64,000 nucleotides of DNA from Pseudomonas sp. JAI120 (GCF_014207255.1 NZ_JACHCZ010000001.1:1417378-1481377); one strand, 5' to 3'; numbered from the stretch's first letter, positions 19,116-29,273 are shown. Notes: a model not told the origin generated them from the sequence alone. Made by a program: numbers and translations.

Positions 19116-20144
19116 TTACTTCAAGCGTGCAAGGCGCTCGGTGAGCAGATCGAAGAAGCCCTGGGCGTCGCCGTTCTCAACCCAAAACACATTCTTTGTC
19201 TGCTTCAGGCCGTCGTACCAATCAACGATGGTCTGGCCGAAGGTCGGGCCTTCGCGACTGTCCACCACCATATTGGCCTGACGCCCCGTGAACAAAGACG
19301 GCTTGAGCAAGTAAGCGATAACAGTGGCGTCATGTACCGGTCCGCCCGGGATGCCGTAGTGCTCCATATCGCCCTTGACGTACTCATTCAGAATATCGCC
19401 GACAACCTTGCTCGCGTTGTTGTTGATGTCGGCGATCTTTTTCAAGCGCGCCTCACTGGTCAGCACCTTGTGGGTCACGTCCAGCGGCAGGTAAGTCAGC
19501 TTGACGCCACTCTTGAGCACAATCTCGGCTGCAATCGGATCGGCGAACAGGTTGAACTCGGCAACCGGGGTGATATTGCCGCCGTTGAAGTGCGCACCAC
19601 CCATCACCACCACTTCCTTGATGCCTTGGGTGATTTCCGGGTCCTGAGTCAATGCCAGCGCCAGGTTGGTCTGCGGGCCGAGCATGGCAATGGTGATGCT
19701 GTGAGGCTTAGCCGCACGGAGGGTCTTGATCAGGTAATCAACGGCGCTGCCTTCAGCCAGGCCCTTTTTAGGCTCATGGACGGTGACGCCGGAAATACCT
19801 TCTTTGCCATGGATGTTCTCGGCATAGATCGGTGTGCGCAACAGCGGCTTGGGTGCGCCGGCGTACACCGGGATTTCCTCGCGCCCGGCCCACTCGCGGG
19901 CCAGGCGCGCGTTACGCGAGGTCTTGTCCAGGCGCACGTTGCCGGCGACGGTAGTCAGCGCACGAATGTTCAATTCGTCCGGGGAAGCCATGGCAAAGAG
20001 CAAGGCCACCACATCGTCGGCGCCTGGGTCGGTGTCGATGATCAAGTCGATTTTTTCCGCCGCTTGGGCGCTGGCAGCAGTGAGTGCGGACAAAAGCAGG
20101 ACACTCCGAAACAGATTTCTCAGGGTTGGGAGACCACGTTGCAT
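19116..20144 (-). CDS. Exported inosine-uridine-type nucleoside hydrolase
   Basis: The enzyme splits the N-glycosidic bond of nucleosides to base and ribose. The calcium-binding motif DTDPGADD is at residues 37-44, and HDATVIAYLL near the C terminus supplies further active-site residues. Unlike cytoplasmic RihA/B/C, it starts with a Sec signal peptide (about 1-28, ending SAQAAE), so it should act in the periplasm. I chose the ATG at 20144 behind AAGGAG; the open frame upstream overlaps rbsD. It is the last gene of the ribose operon, which fits release of ribose for the RbsBAC importer. Confidence 0.88.
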   Translation of the reverse strand: MQRGLPTLRNLFRSVLLLSALTAASAQAAEKIDLIIDTDPGADDVVALLFAMASPDELNIRALTTVAGNVRLDKTSRNARLAREWAGREEIPVYAGAPKPLLRTPIYAENIHGKEGISGVTVHEPKKGLAEGSAVDYLIKTLRAAKPHSITIAMLGPQTNLALALTQDPEITQGIKEVVVMGGAHFNGGNITPVAEFNLFADPIAAEIVLKSGVKLTYLPLDVTHKVLTSEARLKKIADINNNASKVVGDILNEYVKGDMEHYGIPGGPVHDATVIAYLLKPSLFTGRQANMVVDSREGPTFGQTIVDWYDGLKQTKNVFWVENGDAQGFFDLLTERLARLK

Positions 20145-20170
20145 AAAACACTCCTTGTCGTTGGGACACT

Positions 20171-20575
20171 CTAGAAGGTTACGCCGGACACCAGCGCGAT
20201 ATTGCAGTAAGGCTGGCACTCGCCGGTACGCACGACAGCGCGCGCGTTACGGCTCAGTTGCTTGAATTGTTCATGGCTGAGCAGACGTCGCTCGCCGAGG
20301 GCGGCCTGTTCAGTCAACGCGTTCAGCTCAGTCAGCGCGGGAGGCTGCTTGAGCAGGATTTCTTCCGCCAGTACGTGGCTTTCCACCTGCATTTCACTGA
20401 GCACGATACGCAAGGTACTGATGAAGTCGGGAATGCCCTGGGTCAGCGCCAGGTCAATCAACTCAACCCCCGGCGGCACTGGCAGGCCGGCGTCACCGAT
20501 CACCAGGATGTCGCCATGGCCCAGGGATGCGATCAACCGCGACAAGGCGATATTGAGCAGAGGGGTCTTTTTCAT
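20171..20575 (-). CDS. rbsD: D-ribose pyranase
   Basis: A 134-residue cytoplasmic protein that interconverts the pyranose and furanose forms of ribose so that ribokinase can use it. The start [22 protein letters not shown], with the catalytic His20 of the GHGD motif, and the end [19 protein letters not shown] are characteristic. The length is normal for the family. Its start overlaps the rbsK stop by four bases. Confidence 0.96.
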   Translation of the reverse strand: MKKTPLLNIALSRLIASLGHGDILVIGDAGLPVPPGVELIDLALTQGIPDFISTLRIVLSEMQVESHVLAEEILLKQPPALTELNALTEQAALGERRLLSHEQFKQLSRNARAVVRTGECQPYCNIALVSGVTF

Positions 20576-21489
20576 AAAGGTACAAAACCTTGAACGTCAT
20601 GCAGCGTAGGAATGGAGGGTTGGGCACCGGCACGGGTGACTGACAATGCTGCCGCGACCTGGCCGAAACGGATGGCCTCGGCCTCACTTTTGCCACTGGC
20701 GAGTGCTGCGGCAAAACCACCGACAAAGGTATCGCCGGCAGCCGTGGTATCCACCGCCTTGACCTTGGGCGCCACCAAGTGCTCAAAGCCCTGGCCATCG
20801 GCAAACAACACACCTTGGGCACCCAGGGTAACAATGACCTTGCCAGCTCCCGCCTGGATCAACCGAGTCGCCGCGACCTTTGCACTGTCGAGGGAGTCGA
20901 CTGTCACGCCGCTCAGTGCGCTGGCTTCACTTTCGTTGGGAATCAGGTAGTCGACCGAGGCGTACCAGTCAGCGGGCAACGGGCCGCTGGCCGGCGCGGG
21001 GTTGAGGATCACGGTCTTGCCCAGTTCACGACCGCGCTTGAGGGTGTAGCCCACGGTATCCATCGGCACTTCAAGCTGACAGATAATCACATCGGCGGCC
21101 TGCAACACCGCATCAGACGCCTGCAGTGAGACGGGGGTCAGCTCGCCGTTGCTGCCGGCAACAATCACAATCGCGTTCTGGCTGCTGTCGTCCACCACAA
21201 TCAAGGCGACGCCACTGGAACCGTCCACGGTGCTCACCGCCTGGCAATCGATACCTTCCACCAGCAAGGCGCCACGCAGTTCAGTGCCATAGGCATCGCT
21301 ACCGACACAACCGATCATTGCCACATCGGCCCCCAGTCGCGCCGATGCCACGGCCTGGTTGGCGCCCTTGCCGCCAGGCACCGTGGAAAACGTCTGGCCG
21401 ATCAGGGTCTCACCGGCACGGGGCAGCCGACTCGCGCGGGTGACCAGGTCCATGTTCAAGCTGCCTATTACCACTACTTTTGCTGGCAT
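20572..21489 (-). CDS. rbsK: Ribokinase
   Basis: A PfkB-family sugar kinase of 305 residues that phosphorylates ribose at O5. Both signatures are present: the N-terminal [22 protein letters not shown] and the C-terminal [17 protein letters not shown] with the catalytic Asp in TAAGDTF. It lies 23 bases after rbsR and overlaps rbsD. Confidence 0.96.
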   Translation of the reverse strand: MPAKVVVIGSLNMDLVTRASRLPRAGETLIGQTFSTVPGGKGANQAVASARLGADVAMIGCVGSDAYGTELRGALLVEGIDCQAVSTVDGSSGVALIVVDDSSQNAIVIVAGSNGELTPVSLQASDAVLQAADVIICQLEVPMDTVGYTLKRGRELGKTVILNPAPASGPLPADWYASVDYLIPNESEASALSGVTVDSLDSAKVAATRLIQAGAGKVIVTLGAQGVLFADGQGFEHLVAPKVKAVDTTAAGDTFVGGFAAALASGKSEAEAIRFGQVAAALSVTRAGAQPSIPTLHDVQGFVPL

Positions 21490-21512
21490 ACATCAGTACT
21501 CATCAATTCGAT

Positions 21513-22535
21513 TCAGCGGTATTGGGCGAATACGCTGGCGACTGGCGCCGTGGACTCGCGCAATACGATGCTCGGCGTCACGATGCGTTGATCGATCAGC
21601 AGTTGGGGTGTTGCAATTCGTCGCAGTAAAAGCTCGGCCGCCGTCTCACCCAGTTGCAGGATCGACTGCCCGACCGTGGTCAGCGCCGGGTACACGTAGC
21701 GGCCCATTTGAATGTCATCGAAACCGATCACCGACAGTTCACCGGGCACGCGGATATTGCGCTCCGCCGCAGCACGCAACACGCCGAAACCGATCATGTC
21801 GTTGCTGGCAAAAATCGCGCTGGGCGGGTTTTCCGCCAGCAGTTGCACGGCAGCAGCATAACCGCCGGTGCTGGTGAAGTCGCTCTCCAGGGTGCGATTG
21901 GCCAGCACTTCCACTCCCGCTTCACGGAGCGCGCGGTGGTATCCCGCCAGGCGCATTTGCGCGACGCGAGTATGGGCCGGGCCACCGATGCAGGCGATAT
22001 CCCGATGCCCCAGCTCAAGCAAGTGCCGGGTCGCCAGGTAGGCGCCGTGCTCATGGTCGATGCGCACCAAGTCGACATCTATACCGTCCAGCGCCCGGTC
22101 GACAATCACCATGGGCGTGCGCACCGCGCTCAAGCCTGCGGCGAGGCCGCTGTCATCACCGCCTACCGAGGTCACGATCAAGCCGTCGACGCGCTTCTCC
22201 AGCAACACCCGCAAATAGCTGCGCTGTTTTTCTGCGTTGTCGTCGGAGTTGCAGAGAATCACGCAGTAGCCATTACGCTCACAGTAGTCCTCGATCCCCC
22301 GGGCCAGCTCGGCAAAATAAGGGTTGAGGCTGTTGGGCACCAGCAATCCTATGGTGGCCGTGGTCTTAGCCTTGAGCGAACGCGCGACGGCGCTGGGCAC
22401 GTAGTCGAGCTGCTTGATCGCCGCTTCAACCTTGATCCGTACCGGCTCGCTCACCGGGCGCGTCTTGTTCACCACATGGGACACGGTGGTGTAGGAAATA
22501 CCTGCAATCGCGGCCACATCCTTGATCGTTGCCAT
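21513..22535 (-). CDS. rbsR: LacI-family ribose operon repressor
   Basis: A 340-residue LacI/GalR regulator. The N-terminal helix-turn-helix ATIKDVAAIAGISYTTVSHVV with hinge KTRPVS is followed by a periplasmic-binding-protein-like ligand domain. It is encoded inside the rbs operon between rbsC and rbsK, and starts three bases after rbsC. The operon promoter has a perfect CGCAAACGTTTGCG palindrome, a typical LacI-family site, so autorepression relieved by ribose is likely. Confidence 0.93.
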   Translation of the reverse strand: MATIKDVAAIAGISYTTVSHVVNKTRPVSEPVRIKVEAAIKQLDYVPSAVARSLKAKTTATIGLLVPNSLNPYFAELARGIEDYCERNGYCVILCNSDDNAEKQRSYLRVLLEKRVDGLIVTSVGGDDSGLAAGLSAVRTPMVIVDRALDGIDVDLVRIDHEHGAYLATRHLLELGHRDIACIGGPAHTRVAQMRLAGYHRALREAGVEVLANRTLESDFTSTGGYAAAVQLLAENPPSAIFASNDMIGFGVLRAAAERNIRVPGELSVIGFDDIQMGRYVYPALTTVGQSILQLGETAAELLLRRIATPQLLIDQRIVTPSIVLRESTAPVASVFAQYR

Positions 22536-22538
22536 GGT

Positions 22539-23516
22539 TCAGCCTCGCCGACTGGCGCGGCGGCTGCGGTAAGTATCCAGGACCACAGCGATCACGATCA
22601 CGGCACCGGTGATGATGCGCTTGGTGGGCTCCGTGGCACCGATCTGCGCCAGGCCGGCGGCCAATACCGAAATAATCAGCACGCCGAAGAAGGTGCTGAT
22701 CACCGAGCCACGTCCGCCCATGAGGCTGGTGCCGCCGATCACCACTGCGGCGATCACTTGCAGTTCCAGGCCCGAACCGGCATTCGGGTCTGCCGCTTCC
22801 AGGCGCGAAATCTGGAACAACGCCGCCACACCGGCCAGCAGGCCCATGAGACTGAACACCAGAATCTTGTACGGCTTGGGATTGATCCCGGCCAGGCGTA
22901 CAGCTTCTTCGTTGGTGCCGATACCGATCAGGTAACGACCGAATACGGTGCGGGTCAATACCAGTTGGGCGGCAATGATCACCAGCAAAGCGATGATAAA
23001 CGACGGCGAAATGCCGAAGGCGATCGGGTTGGAGAGCCAGGCAAACGAATCGCCGATGTAAGCCGTACGCGAACCGGTCATCTGGTACGCCACGCCACGG
23101 GCCATTTCCAACACACCGAGGGACACGATAAACGATGGTATGCGCCAGGCCACCGTGATCGAACCGGTGATAGTGCCGGCCAACGCGGCGCAACCCATGC
23201 CGAGCAAGGCAGCCGGTAAGACACTCCAGCCCCAACCGAGAATCGCCACGCTGACGGCCGATGCCGCCAACGCCAGCACCGAGCCCACCGACAGGTCGAT
23301 ACCGCCGATGATCAGGATGAAGGTCATGCCCACAGCCAGCACCATCAGGTCAGGAATCTGGTTAGCCAGAGTGCTGAACGTGTCATAGGACAGGAAGTGA
23401 TCACTGAGCACCGAAAACAGCGCGATCATCGCCAGCAATGCACCGGCCAGCCCCAGGTAGGTGCCCAGGCCGTAGAAGTTGCCGCCGGTTTTACCGGGGG
23501 AAGTTGTTAGTTTCAT
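22539..23516 (-). CDS. rbsC: Ribose ABC transporter permease
   Basis: An inner-membrane permease of 325 residues with about ten hydrophobic segments. It contains the family motifs GGIDLSVGSVLALA and GGTSLMGGRGSV, and the EEAVRLAGINPKPYKI coupling region. It forms the membrane channel of the RbsABC importer. Its start overlaps the rbsA stop by four bases. Confidence 0.95.
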   Translation of the reverse strand: MKLTTSPGKTGGNFYGLGTYLGLAGALLAMIALFSVLSDHFLSYDTFSTLANQIPDLMVLAVGMTFILIIGGIDLSVGSVLALAASAVSVAILGWGWSVLPAALLGMGCAALAGTITGSITVAWRIPSFIVSLGVLEMARGVAYQMTGSRTAYIGDSFAWLSNPIAFGISPSFIIALLVIIAAQLVLTRTVFGRYLIGIGTNEEAVRLAGINPKPYKILVFSLMGLLAGVAALFQISRLEAADPNAGSGLELQVIAAVVIGGTSLMGGRGSVISTFFGVLIISVLAAGLAQIGATEPTKRIITGAVIVIAVVLDTYRSRRASRRG

Positions 23517-25066
23517 GGGGTATCCCTAAGCACTGCGTCGTTGAGCAGCGCATCACGTTTCTGATAGCCGGCAAAGGCGGCAGCGAGCAATTCGTCCTGG
23601 GTCCAGCTGTCGCGCTCGAAGGTCTCGATCAAGCGCCCGGCGGACAGCACGCCGATGCGGTCACAGATCAGCATGAGCTCACGCAGGTCACTGGATACCA
23701 CCACCAGCGCCTTGCCCTGGCGAGTCAATTCACCCAGTAAGGCATAAATGTCGAACTTGGCACCGACGTCGATGCCGCGAGTAGGCTCGTCGAACAGCAT
23801 CACCGAGCAGTCGCGCTCCAGCCAGCGGCCGATCACCACTTTCTGTTGGTTACCACCGGACAGTTCGGACACCAATTGCGCCGGGCTGGAGCTGCGGATC
23901 CGCATGGCGTCGATCTGGCGCTTGGCCAATGCCGTCTCATCTCGCGTATTCACCACCCCGGCGCCGGAAATTTCCGGCATGTTGCCCAGCGCGATATTCG
24001 CACTGATCGACTGGGTCAGCAGCAGCCCTTCGCCCTTGCGATCCTCGGTAATCAGAGCAATGCCATGACTGACTGCATCCACTGGCGAGCGGATACTCAC
24101 CACCTGGGCCGGCGAACCCAGGGCCACAGTGCCGCTGTCGGCCAGGTCGGCACCGAAGATAAGGCGTAGTAACTCTGTACGACCGGCGCCGATCAGGCCG
24201 GAGATGCCATAGATCTCACCGGCACGCACTTCAAACGATACATCGCGGACCTTGTCCGAGCGCGTCAGGCCCTTTACGGTCAGGGCCGGGCCGCCGATGC
24301 TGCGCGGCCCCAGGTCGATGTGTTCACCCAGCTCCCGGCCGACCATCAAGGTGACCAGTTGTTCGCTGTTGTAATTGGCCATCGGCTCGACACAGACCAG
24401 CTTGCCGTCGCGCAATACCGCAATGCGCTGGGCGACACGGGCCAACTCTTCGAGCCGATGCGAAATATAAATGATCGCCACGCCCCGAGCCTGCAGGCGG
24501 GTGATTTGCTCAAACAGCATCTCGACTTCGCGGGCCGTGAGCATCGCGGTGGGCTCATCGAGGATCAGCACATGGCAGTCACCGATCAGGTTGCGGGCGA
24601 TCTCGACCATCTGCTGATGGCCGATGCCGAGGCTGCCGACCAGGGTGTCCGGATCGATGGCGTCGAGACCGACCTGGGCCATGGCCTCGATCGCGGCTTT
24701 GCGCAATTGCTTGCGGCTGATCCAGCCACAATGACTCGGCAGGTTATCCAGGAACAGGTTTTCGGCCACGGTCAGCGTCGGAAGCAGATTGAGTTCCTGC
24801 ATGACCATGCGCACGCCCAACGATTCAGCCTGGGTGCGGCTGGCCGGACGGTAATCCTGCCCCTTGAATTGCATGTGCCCAGTAGTCGGCGTGACCAGCC
24901 CGCCGACAATCTTCGACAAGGTACTTTTGCCCGCGCCGTTTTCACCGGTCAACGCCAGCACTTCACCACGGTTAAGCGTGAGGGTGATGTCGGACAGAAC
25001 CGGTTGGGCATAGGTCTTACCGATACCGCTGACCGAGAGGACAGCGTTCGGGGCGGAAGATGACAT
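23513..25066 (-). CDS. rbsA: Ribose ABC transporter ATP-binding protein
   Basis: A 517-residue protein with two fused ABC domains, as usual for monosaccharide importers. The first has Walker A GENGAGKST, a degenerate signature LGIGHQQMVEIARN and Walker B VLILDEPTA. The second has the signature LSGGNQQKVVIGRW and Walker B VMLFDEPTRGID. It powers ribose uptake with RbsC and RbsB. Confidence 0.95.
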   Translation of the reverse strand: MSSSAPNAVLSVSGIGKTYAQPVLSDITLTLNRGEVLALTGENGAGKSTLSKIVGGLVTPTTGHMQFKGQDYRPASRTQAESLGVRMVMQELNLLPTLTVAENLFLDNLPSHCGWISRKQLRKAAIEAMAQVGLDAIDPDTLVGSLGIGHQQMVEIARNLIGDCHVLILDEPTAMLTAREVEMLFEQITRLQARGVAIIYISHRLEELARVAQRIAVLRDGKLVCVEPMANYNSEQLVTLMVGRELGEHIDLGPRSIGGPALTVKGLTRSDKVRDVSFEVRAGEIYGISGLIGAGRTELLRLIFGADLADSGTVALGSPAQVVSIRSPVDAVSHGIALITEDRKGEGLLLTQSISANIALGNMPEISGAGVVNTRDETALAKRQIDAMRIRSSSPAQLVSELSGGNQQKVVIGRWLERDCSVMLFDEPTRGIDVGAKFDIYALLGELTRQGKALVVVSSDLRELMLICDRIGVLSAGRLIETFERDSWTQDELLAAAFAGYQKRDALLNDAVLRDTP

Positions 25067-25123
25067 AGGAAAATCTCCAGGCGTCCGCCCAGGGCGGACG
25101 GACGCTGTTGGGTGCTGCCAGGA

Positions 25124-26083
25124 TTACTTCTTGAGGACGAGTTCGACCGGGGTTTCGATCATGCCGTCCTTGGCATCGACTTTCTCACCCTTGACCAGCT
25201 TGAGGGCGTTCTGGATACCGAACACCGCTTGCTGCGCCGCCGCCTGGTCGGCGGTCGCCAGCACACGACCGTCCTGCAGCATCGGCTTGATGGCGTCGAT
25301 GTTGTCATAACCCACCACCAGGACCTTACCGGCCTTGCCTGCTGCACGTACGGCGGAGACGGCGCCCAGGGCCATGTTGTCGTTACCGGCCAGCAACGCC
25401 TTGAGGTCCGGGTGTTCGCTCAGCATGGCCGAGGCCACTTTCTGGCCCTGGTCAATTTCCCAGTTGCCGGATTGGGTGGAAACGATCTTCATACCGGCAG
25501 CGTCCATCGCATCCTTGAAGCCCGCGGTGCGCTGCTGGGCGTTGGTGGTGGTCGGTACACCTTCGATGATGCCGACCTTGTCGCCGGCAGCCAGTTGCTT
25601 GGCCAGGTAGTCGCCCACCAGTTTGGCGCCTTTGCGGTTGTCGGGACCGACAAAGGGAATATCGAGGTTTTTGCTTTTCAGCACGCCCGGATCCAGGCGG
25701 TTATCGATGTTGACGATCTTGATCCCGGCTTTAGAGGCATCCTCCAGCACTTTTACCAGTGCCTTGGAATCAGCGGGCGCGATAACGATGGCATTGACCT
25801 TGGCCAGGATCATCTGCTTGACGATACCGATTTGCGCGCTGGTATCGGTTTCGTCCTTGATGCCGTTGGTGATCATGTCGAAATCGGCGGCATGGTCTTT
25901 CTGGTACGCCTTGGCACCGTCCTGCATGGTCACGAAAAATTCGTTGGCGAGGGATTTCATCACCAGGCCGACCTTGGGTTTGGCGGCAGCGTCATCAGCG
26001 AATGCAGAGGAGAAAGGTAAGGCGGCGGATGCGGCAGCAAGCACAGCGACAGCAAGAAGACGTCCAGCGAATGGCAGCTTCAT
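25124..26083 (-). CDS. rbsB: Periplasmic ribose-binding protein
   Basis: A 319-residue solute-binding protein with a Sec signal peptide ending near SSAFADD. The mature part has the RbsB fold: VGLVMKSLANEFFVTMQDGAK, the sugar-contact region IVIAPADSKALV, and VPFVGPDNRKGAKL. First gene of the rbs operon, directly behind the RbsR-type operator. Confidence 0.95.
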   Translation of the reverse strand: MKLPFAGRLLAVAVLAAASAALPFSSAFADDAAAKPKVGLVMKSLANEFFVTMQDGAKAYQKDHAADFDMITNGIKDETDTSAQIGIVKQMILAKVNAIVIAPADSKALVKVLEDASKAGIKIVNIDNRLDPGVLKSKNLDIPFVGPDNRKGAKLVGDYLAKQLAAGDKVGIIEGVPTTTNAQQRTAGFKDAMDAAGMKIVSTQSGNWEIDQGQKVASAMLSEHPDLKALLAGNDNMALGAVSAVRAAGKAGKVLVVGYDNIDAIKPMLQDGRVLATADQAAAQQAVFGIQNALKLVKGEKVDAKDGMIETPVELVLKK

Positions 26084-26208
26084 GGGTTCACTCCGATCTT
26101 ATGATTATTGTGGGCAACGCTTGCACCGAAGTGTGCTTCGGGCGCCCTCCCACCCGGGGGGCTGATACGAGCTGACAGGAGACTCAGTGAGAGCCCCATG
26201 AAACATCT

Positions 26209-26259
26209 CGCAAACGTTTGCGTTAACCAAACTATGAGAACCTTGTCGAGATTTGTCAA
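26209..26259 (-). promoter_or_regulatory. rbs promoter and RbsR operator
   Basis: On the minus strand TTGACA (26259-26254) is followed after 17 bases by CATAGT (26236-26231), a good sigma-70 pair. Just downstream lies the perfect palindrome CGCAAACGTTTGCG (26222-26209), the form used by LacI/RbsR-type repressors. A repressor here would block promoter clearance. The rbsB ATG is 126 bases further on. Confidence 0.8.
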
Positions 26260-26297
26260 CGCTAGAATATGGCCTTTCATGCAAGGCCTCTAGCCCC

Positions 26298-26320
26298 GGC
26301 TCTCGCGTCCTCCGAGAGCC
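26298..26320. other. Perfect 8-bp hairpin
   Basis: GGCTCTCG and CGAGAGCC flank a seven-base loop, without a T-run. A second short inverted repeat (GTCGTT/AACGAC) is at 26345-26362. Their role is unknown; both sit between the divergent rbs and ansB promoters. Confidence 0.4.
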
Positions 26321-26401
26321 GCTCTTAAACATCTGCCGCGTTCGGTCGTTCTCTGAAACGACAGGTTTTGGCGCAAGACACAGGATTCTTTCGTCATAAC
26401 T

Positions 26402-26446
26402 TTCGGACAACCGAACGCCACACCCCAGGTTGTTCGGAAAGCCGGA
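26402..26446 (+). promoter_or_regulatory. Two AauR-type activator sites
   Basis: TTCGGACAACCGAA (26402-26415) fits exactly the TTCGG-N4-CCGAA motif that I recall for AauR, the sigma-54 activator of acidic amino acid use in Pseudomonas. A second near-copy, TTCGGAAAGCCGGA, lies at 26433-26446 with one mismatch. They are 87-146 bases upstream of the sigma-54 promoter, a normal enhancer distance. Confidence 0.7.
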
Positions 26447-26532
26447 CATCCAGTGATCGAAAAACCATCACAAAAAAGATAAAAACCAATACATATCAAC
26501 AGTTTAATTTATATACGCAAACATATTCAGCA

Positions 26533-26548
26533 TGGTACAGATCCTGCT
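26533..26548 (+). promoter_or_regulatory. Sigma-54 promoter of ansB
   Basis: TGGTACAGATCCTGCT has the invariant GG and GC at -24/-12 with ten bases between them and matches most of TGGCAC-N5-TTGCW. It is 89 bases before the ansB ATG and downstream of AauR-type sites. Confidence 0.65.
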
Positions 26549-26597
26549 CCTACACAGCGCCTGGCGGCATTCAGCACTGCCCAGGTGTTCTAGATGA

Positions 26598-27725
<1,128 letters not shown>

Positions 27726-27743
27726 TTCCTGATGACATCTCTG

Positions 27744-27767
27744 TAGAGGCGGGTTTACCCGCCTCTA
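27744..27767 (+). terminator. ansB terminator
   Basis: A perfect ten-base stem TAGAGGCGGG/CCCGCCTCTA with a TTTA loop, 18 bases after the ansB stop. The T-run is weak. Confidence 0.75.
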
Positions 27768-27882
27768 CTTCATGTGTAAATCCCGCAACCAACACCTCCC
27801 CGCCTTACACCAAATCACCTAAACCGCCGTAAGACGAACTTATTAAATTTTAAGCAGTTGCGAAATTGCCTACAGTTAAATA

Positions 27883-27898
27883 CTGTATGCACGTACAG
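27883..27898 (+). promoter_or_regulatory. LexA box (SOS operator)
   Basis: CTGTATGCACGTACAG fits the LexA consensus CTG-N10-CAG, with extended TACTGTAT and ACAG flanks. It overlaps a likely -10 (TACTGT, with TTGCGA 17 bases upstream) and lies 18 bases before the start codon of the next gene. It suggests that this gene, and perhaps endA behind it, is induced by DNA damage. Confidence 0.65.
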
Positions 27899-27916
27899 CT
27901 TACTAAGGAACACTCC

Positions 27917-28168
27917 GTGGCAAAGCCCTCCTCAGCAGCATTAACCCCACCTGATGCCTACGAACGCCTGGCCATTCGTGTGCAAAAGATCATCAACTCC
28001 ACCAGCGCCCAAAAAGCCAAGGCAGCCTTGATCTTCCGCTTGCCGGACGAGCCAGAAGACGAGTGGCAGCGCTTGCTGGAGGAAATCGCGGAGAACGACA
28101 ACGTTACCCTCGCCTATCGGGATGACGGCGGCGTGCAGATTTTCTGGGTTGTGCCGAAGGAAGATTGA
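27917..28168 (+). CDS. Small conserved protein, putative SOS gene
   Basis: An 83-residue soluble acidic protein: helical N-terminal part (PPDAYERLAIRVQKIINS) then EWQRLLEEIAENDNVTLAYRDDGGVQIFWV. I do not recognise the family. I chose the GTG at 27917, which has AAGGA upstream; an ATG at 27887 lies within the LexA box and is unlikely. It is four bases before endA and probably cotranscribed with it. The LexA box suggests a role in the DNA damage response. Confidence 0.72.
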   Translation: MAKPSSAALTPPDAYERLAIRVQKIINSTSAQKAKAALIFRLPDEPEDEWQRLLEEIAENDNVTLAYRDDGGVQIFWVVPKED

Positions 28169-28172
28169 TTCA

Positions 28173-28862
28173 ATGAGTGCCCGTTTTATTGCTCTGTGCT
28201 GCCTGCTTTTTGCTGTCACTGCCCATGCACAGGCACCCCGAACCTTCAGCGAAGCCAAAAAAATCGCCTGGAAGCTCTACTCGCCACAATCCACCGAGTT
28301 CTATTGCGGCTGCAAATACACCGGCAACCGCGTTGACTTGAAAGCCTGCGGCTACATCCCACGCAAAAACGCCAACCGTGCCGCGCGCATCGAGTGGGAG
28401 CACATTGTTCCGGCCTGGCAGATCGGACATCAGCGCCAGTGCTGGCAGAACGGTGGACGCAAGAACTGCACGCGCAATGACGACGTGTTCAAGCGCGCCG
28501 AAGCGGATTTGCACAACCTGGTGCCGAGCATCGGCGAGGTCAATGGAGATCGAAGTAACTTCAGTTTTGGCTGGCTGCCGGTGCAAAGCGGGCAGTACGG
28601 TTCATGCCTGACCCAGGTGGATTTCAAGGCCAAGAAGGTCATGCCGCGCCCGTCCATTCGCGGGATGATCGCACGCACTTATTTTTACATGAGCAAGCAG
28701 TACGGCTTGCGCCTGTCAAAACAGGATCGCCAGCTTTACGAAGCTTGGAACAAGACCTATCCGGTACAAGCCTGGGAGCGCCAGCGTAACCAGACGGTGG
28801 CGTGCGTGATGGGCCGCGGCAATGAGTTTGTCGGCCCGGTTAACCTGAAAGCCTGCGGTTGA
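28173..28862 (+). CDS. endA: Endonuclease I
   Basis: A periplasmic non-specific DNA endonuclease of 229 residues. A Sec signal peptide (1-19, ending AHAQA) is followed by the EndA fold with the beta-beta-alpha metal motif: RIEWEHIVPAWQIG (catalytic His), AEADLHNLVPSIGEVNGDRSN (metal-binding Asn). Eight cysteines fit disulfide-stabilised periplasmic EndA. It degrades incoming DNA. It is four bases after the putative SOS gene, so it may share the LexA-controlled promoter. Confidence 0.93.
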   Translation: MSARFIALCCLLFAVTAHAQAPRTFSEAKKIAWKLYSPQSTEFYCGCKYTGNRVDLKACGYIPRKNANRAARIEWEHIVPAWQIGHQRQCWQNGGRKNCTRNDDVFKRAEADLHNLVPSIGEVNGDRSNFSFGWLPVQSGQYGSCLTQVDFKAKKVMPRPSIRGMIARTYFYMSKQYGLRLSKQDRQLYEAWNKTYPVQAWERQRNQTVACVMGRGNEFVGPVNLKACG

Positions 28863-28865
28863 ACA

Positions 28866-28884
28866 TGGGCGGCCCTGCCGCCCA
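28866..28884. terminator. Hairpin between convergent genes
   Basis: GGGCGG and CCGCCC form a six-base GC stem with a five-base loop between the convergent endA and SPOR genes. No T-run follows, so this is a weak call. Confidence 0.45.
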
Positions 28885-28892
28885 ACCAGCTG

Positions 28893-29273
28893 TTACTGCG
28901 CGGCCTTGTGCTCGATGATCTCGGACACCGTGTCGGTTTTCTTGGCCCGTGCCATCTTCTCGTTGAGCAGTGTCTGCTTGGCTTCGGCCTCGGCCCTGGT
29001 TGCAAATGGCCCCAGCAGCACTTCGTCCTTGCCGTCGACCTTCACGATATAAAAACTGAACCCGTGTTCGAGCAACCAGGCGGTCAGGTCCGTGATTGCC
29101 TGCAACTTATGGTCTGGCGGGCCAACGCGCAGGTCCCATTCCTGGGCGGCAATCGCGCCGGTTTGTGGCTGGCTTTCGGTCACGGCAGGCTTGGCATTGG
29201 GAGCATCGACGCTTTTGCCTTCACCGCAACCGGCCAAGGCCAACACCGCAATTGCCATCGTTACTTTACGCAC
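28893..29273 (-). CDS. SPOR-domain lipoprotein
   Basis: A 126-residue lipoprotein with a signal peptide and lipobox LALAGC (Cys16), a short linker, and a C-terminal SPOR-like domain: SFYIVKVDGKDEVLLGPFATRAEAEAKQTLL. SPOR domains bind glycan strands lacking stem peptides at division septa. The envelope location is clear; a cell-division role is inferred. It is convergent with endA. Confidence 0.8.
   Translation of the reverse strand: MRKVTMAIAVLALAGCGEGKSVDAPNAKPAVTESQPQTGAIAAQEWDLRVGPPDHKLQAITDLTAWLLEHGFSFYIVKVDGKDEVLLGPFATRAEAEAKQTLLNEKMARAKKTDTVSEIIEHKAAQ

Noticed and set aside
21654..23219. 521-codon open frame antisense to rbsR and rbsC
   Set aside because: His/Arg-rich shadow of two well-defined genes.
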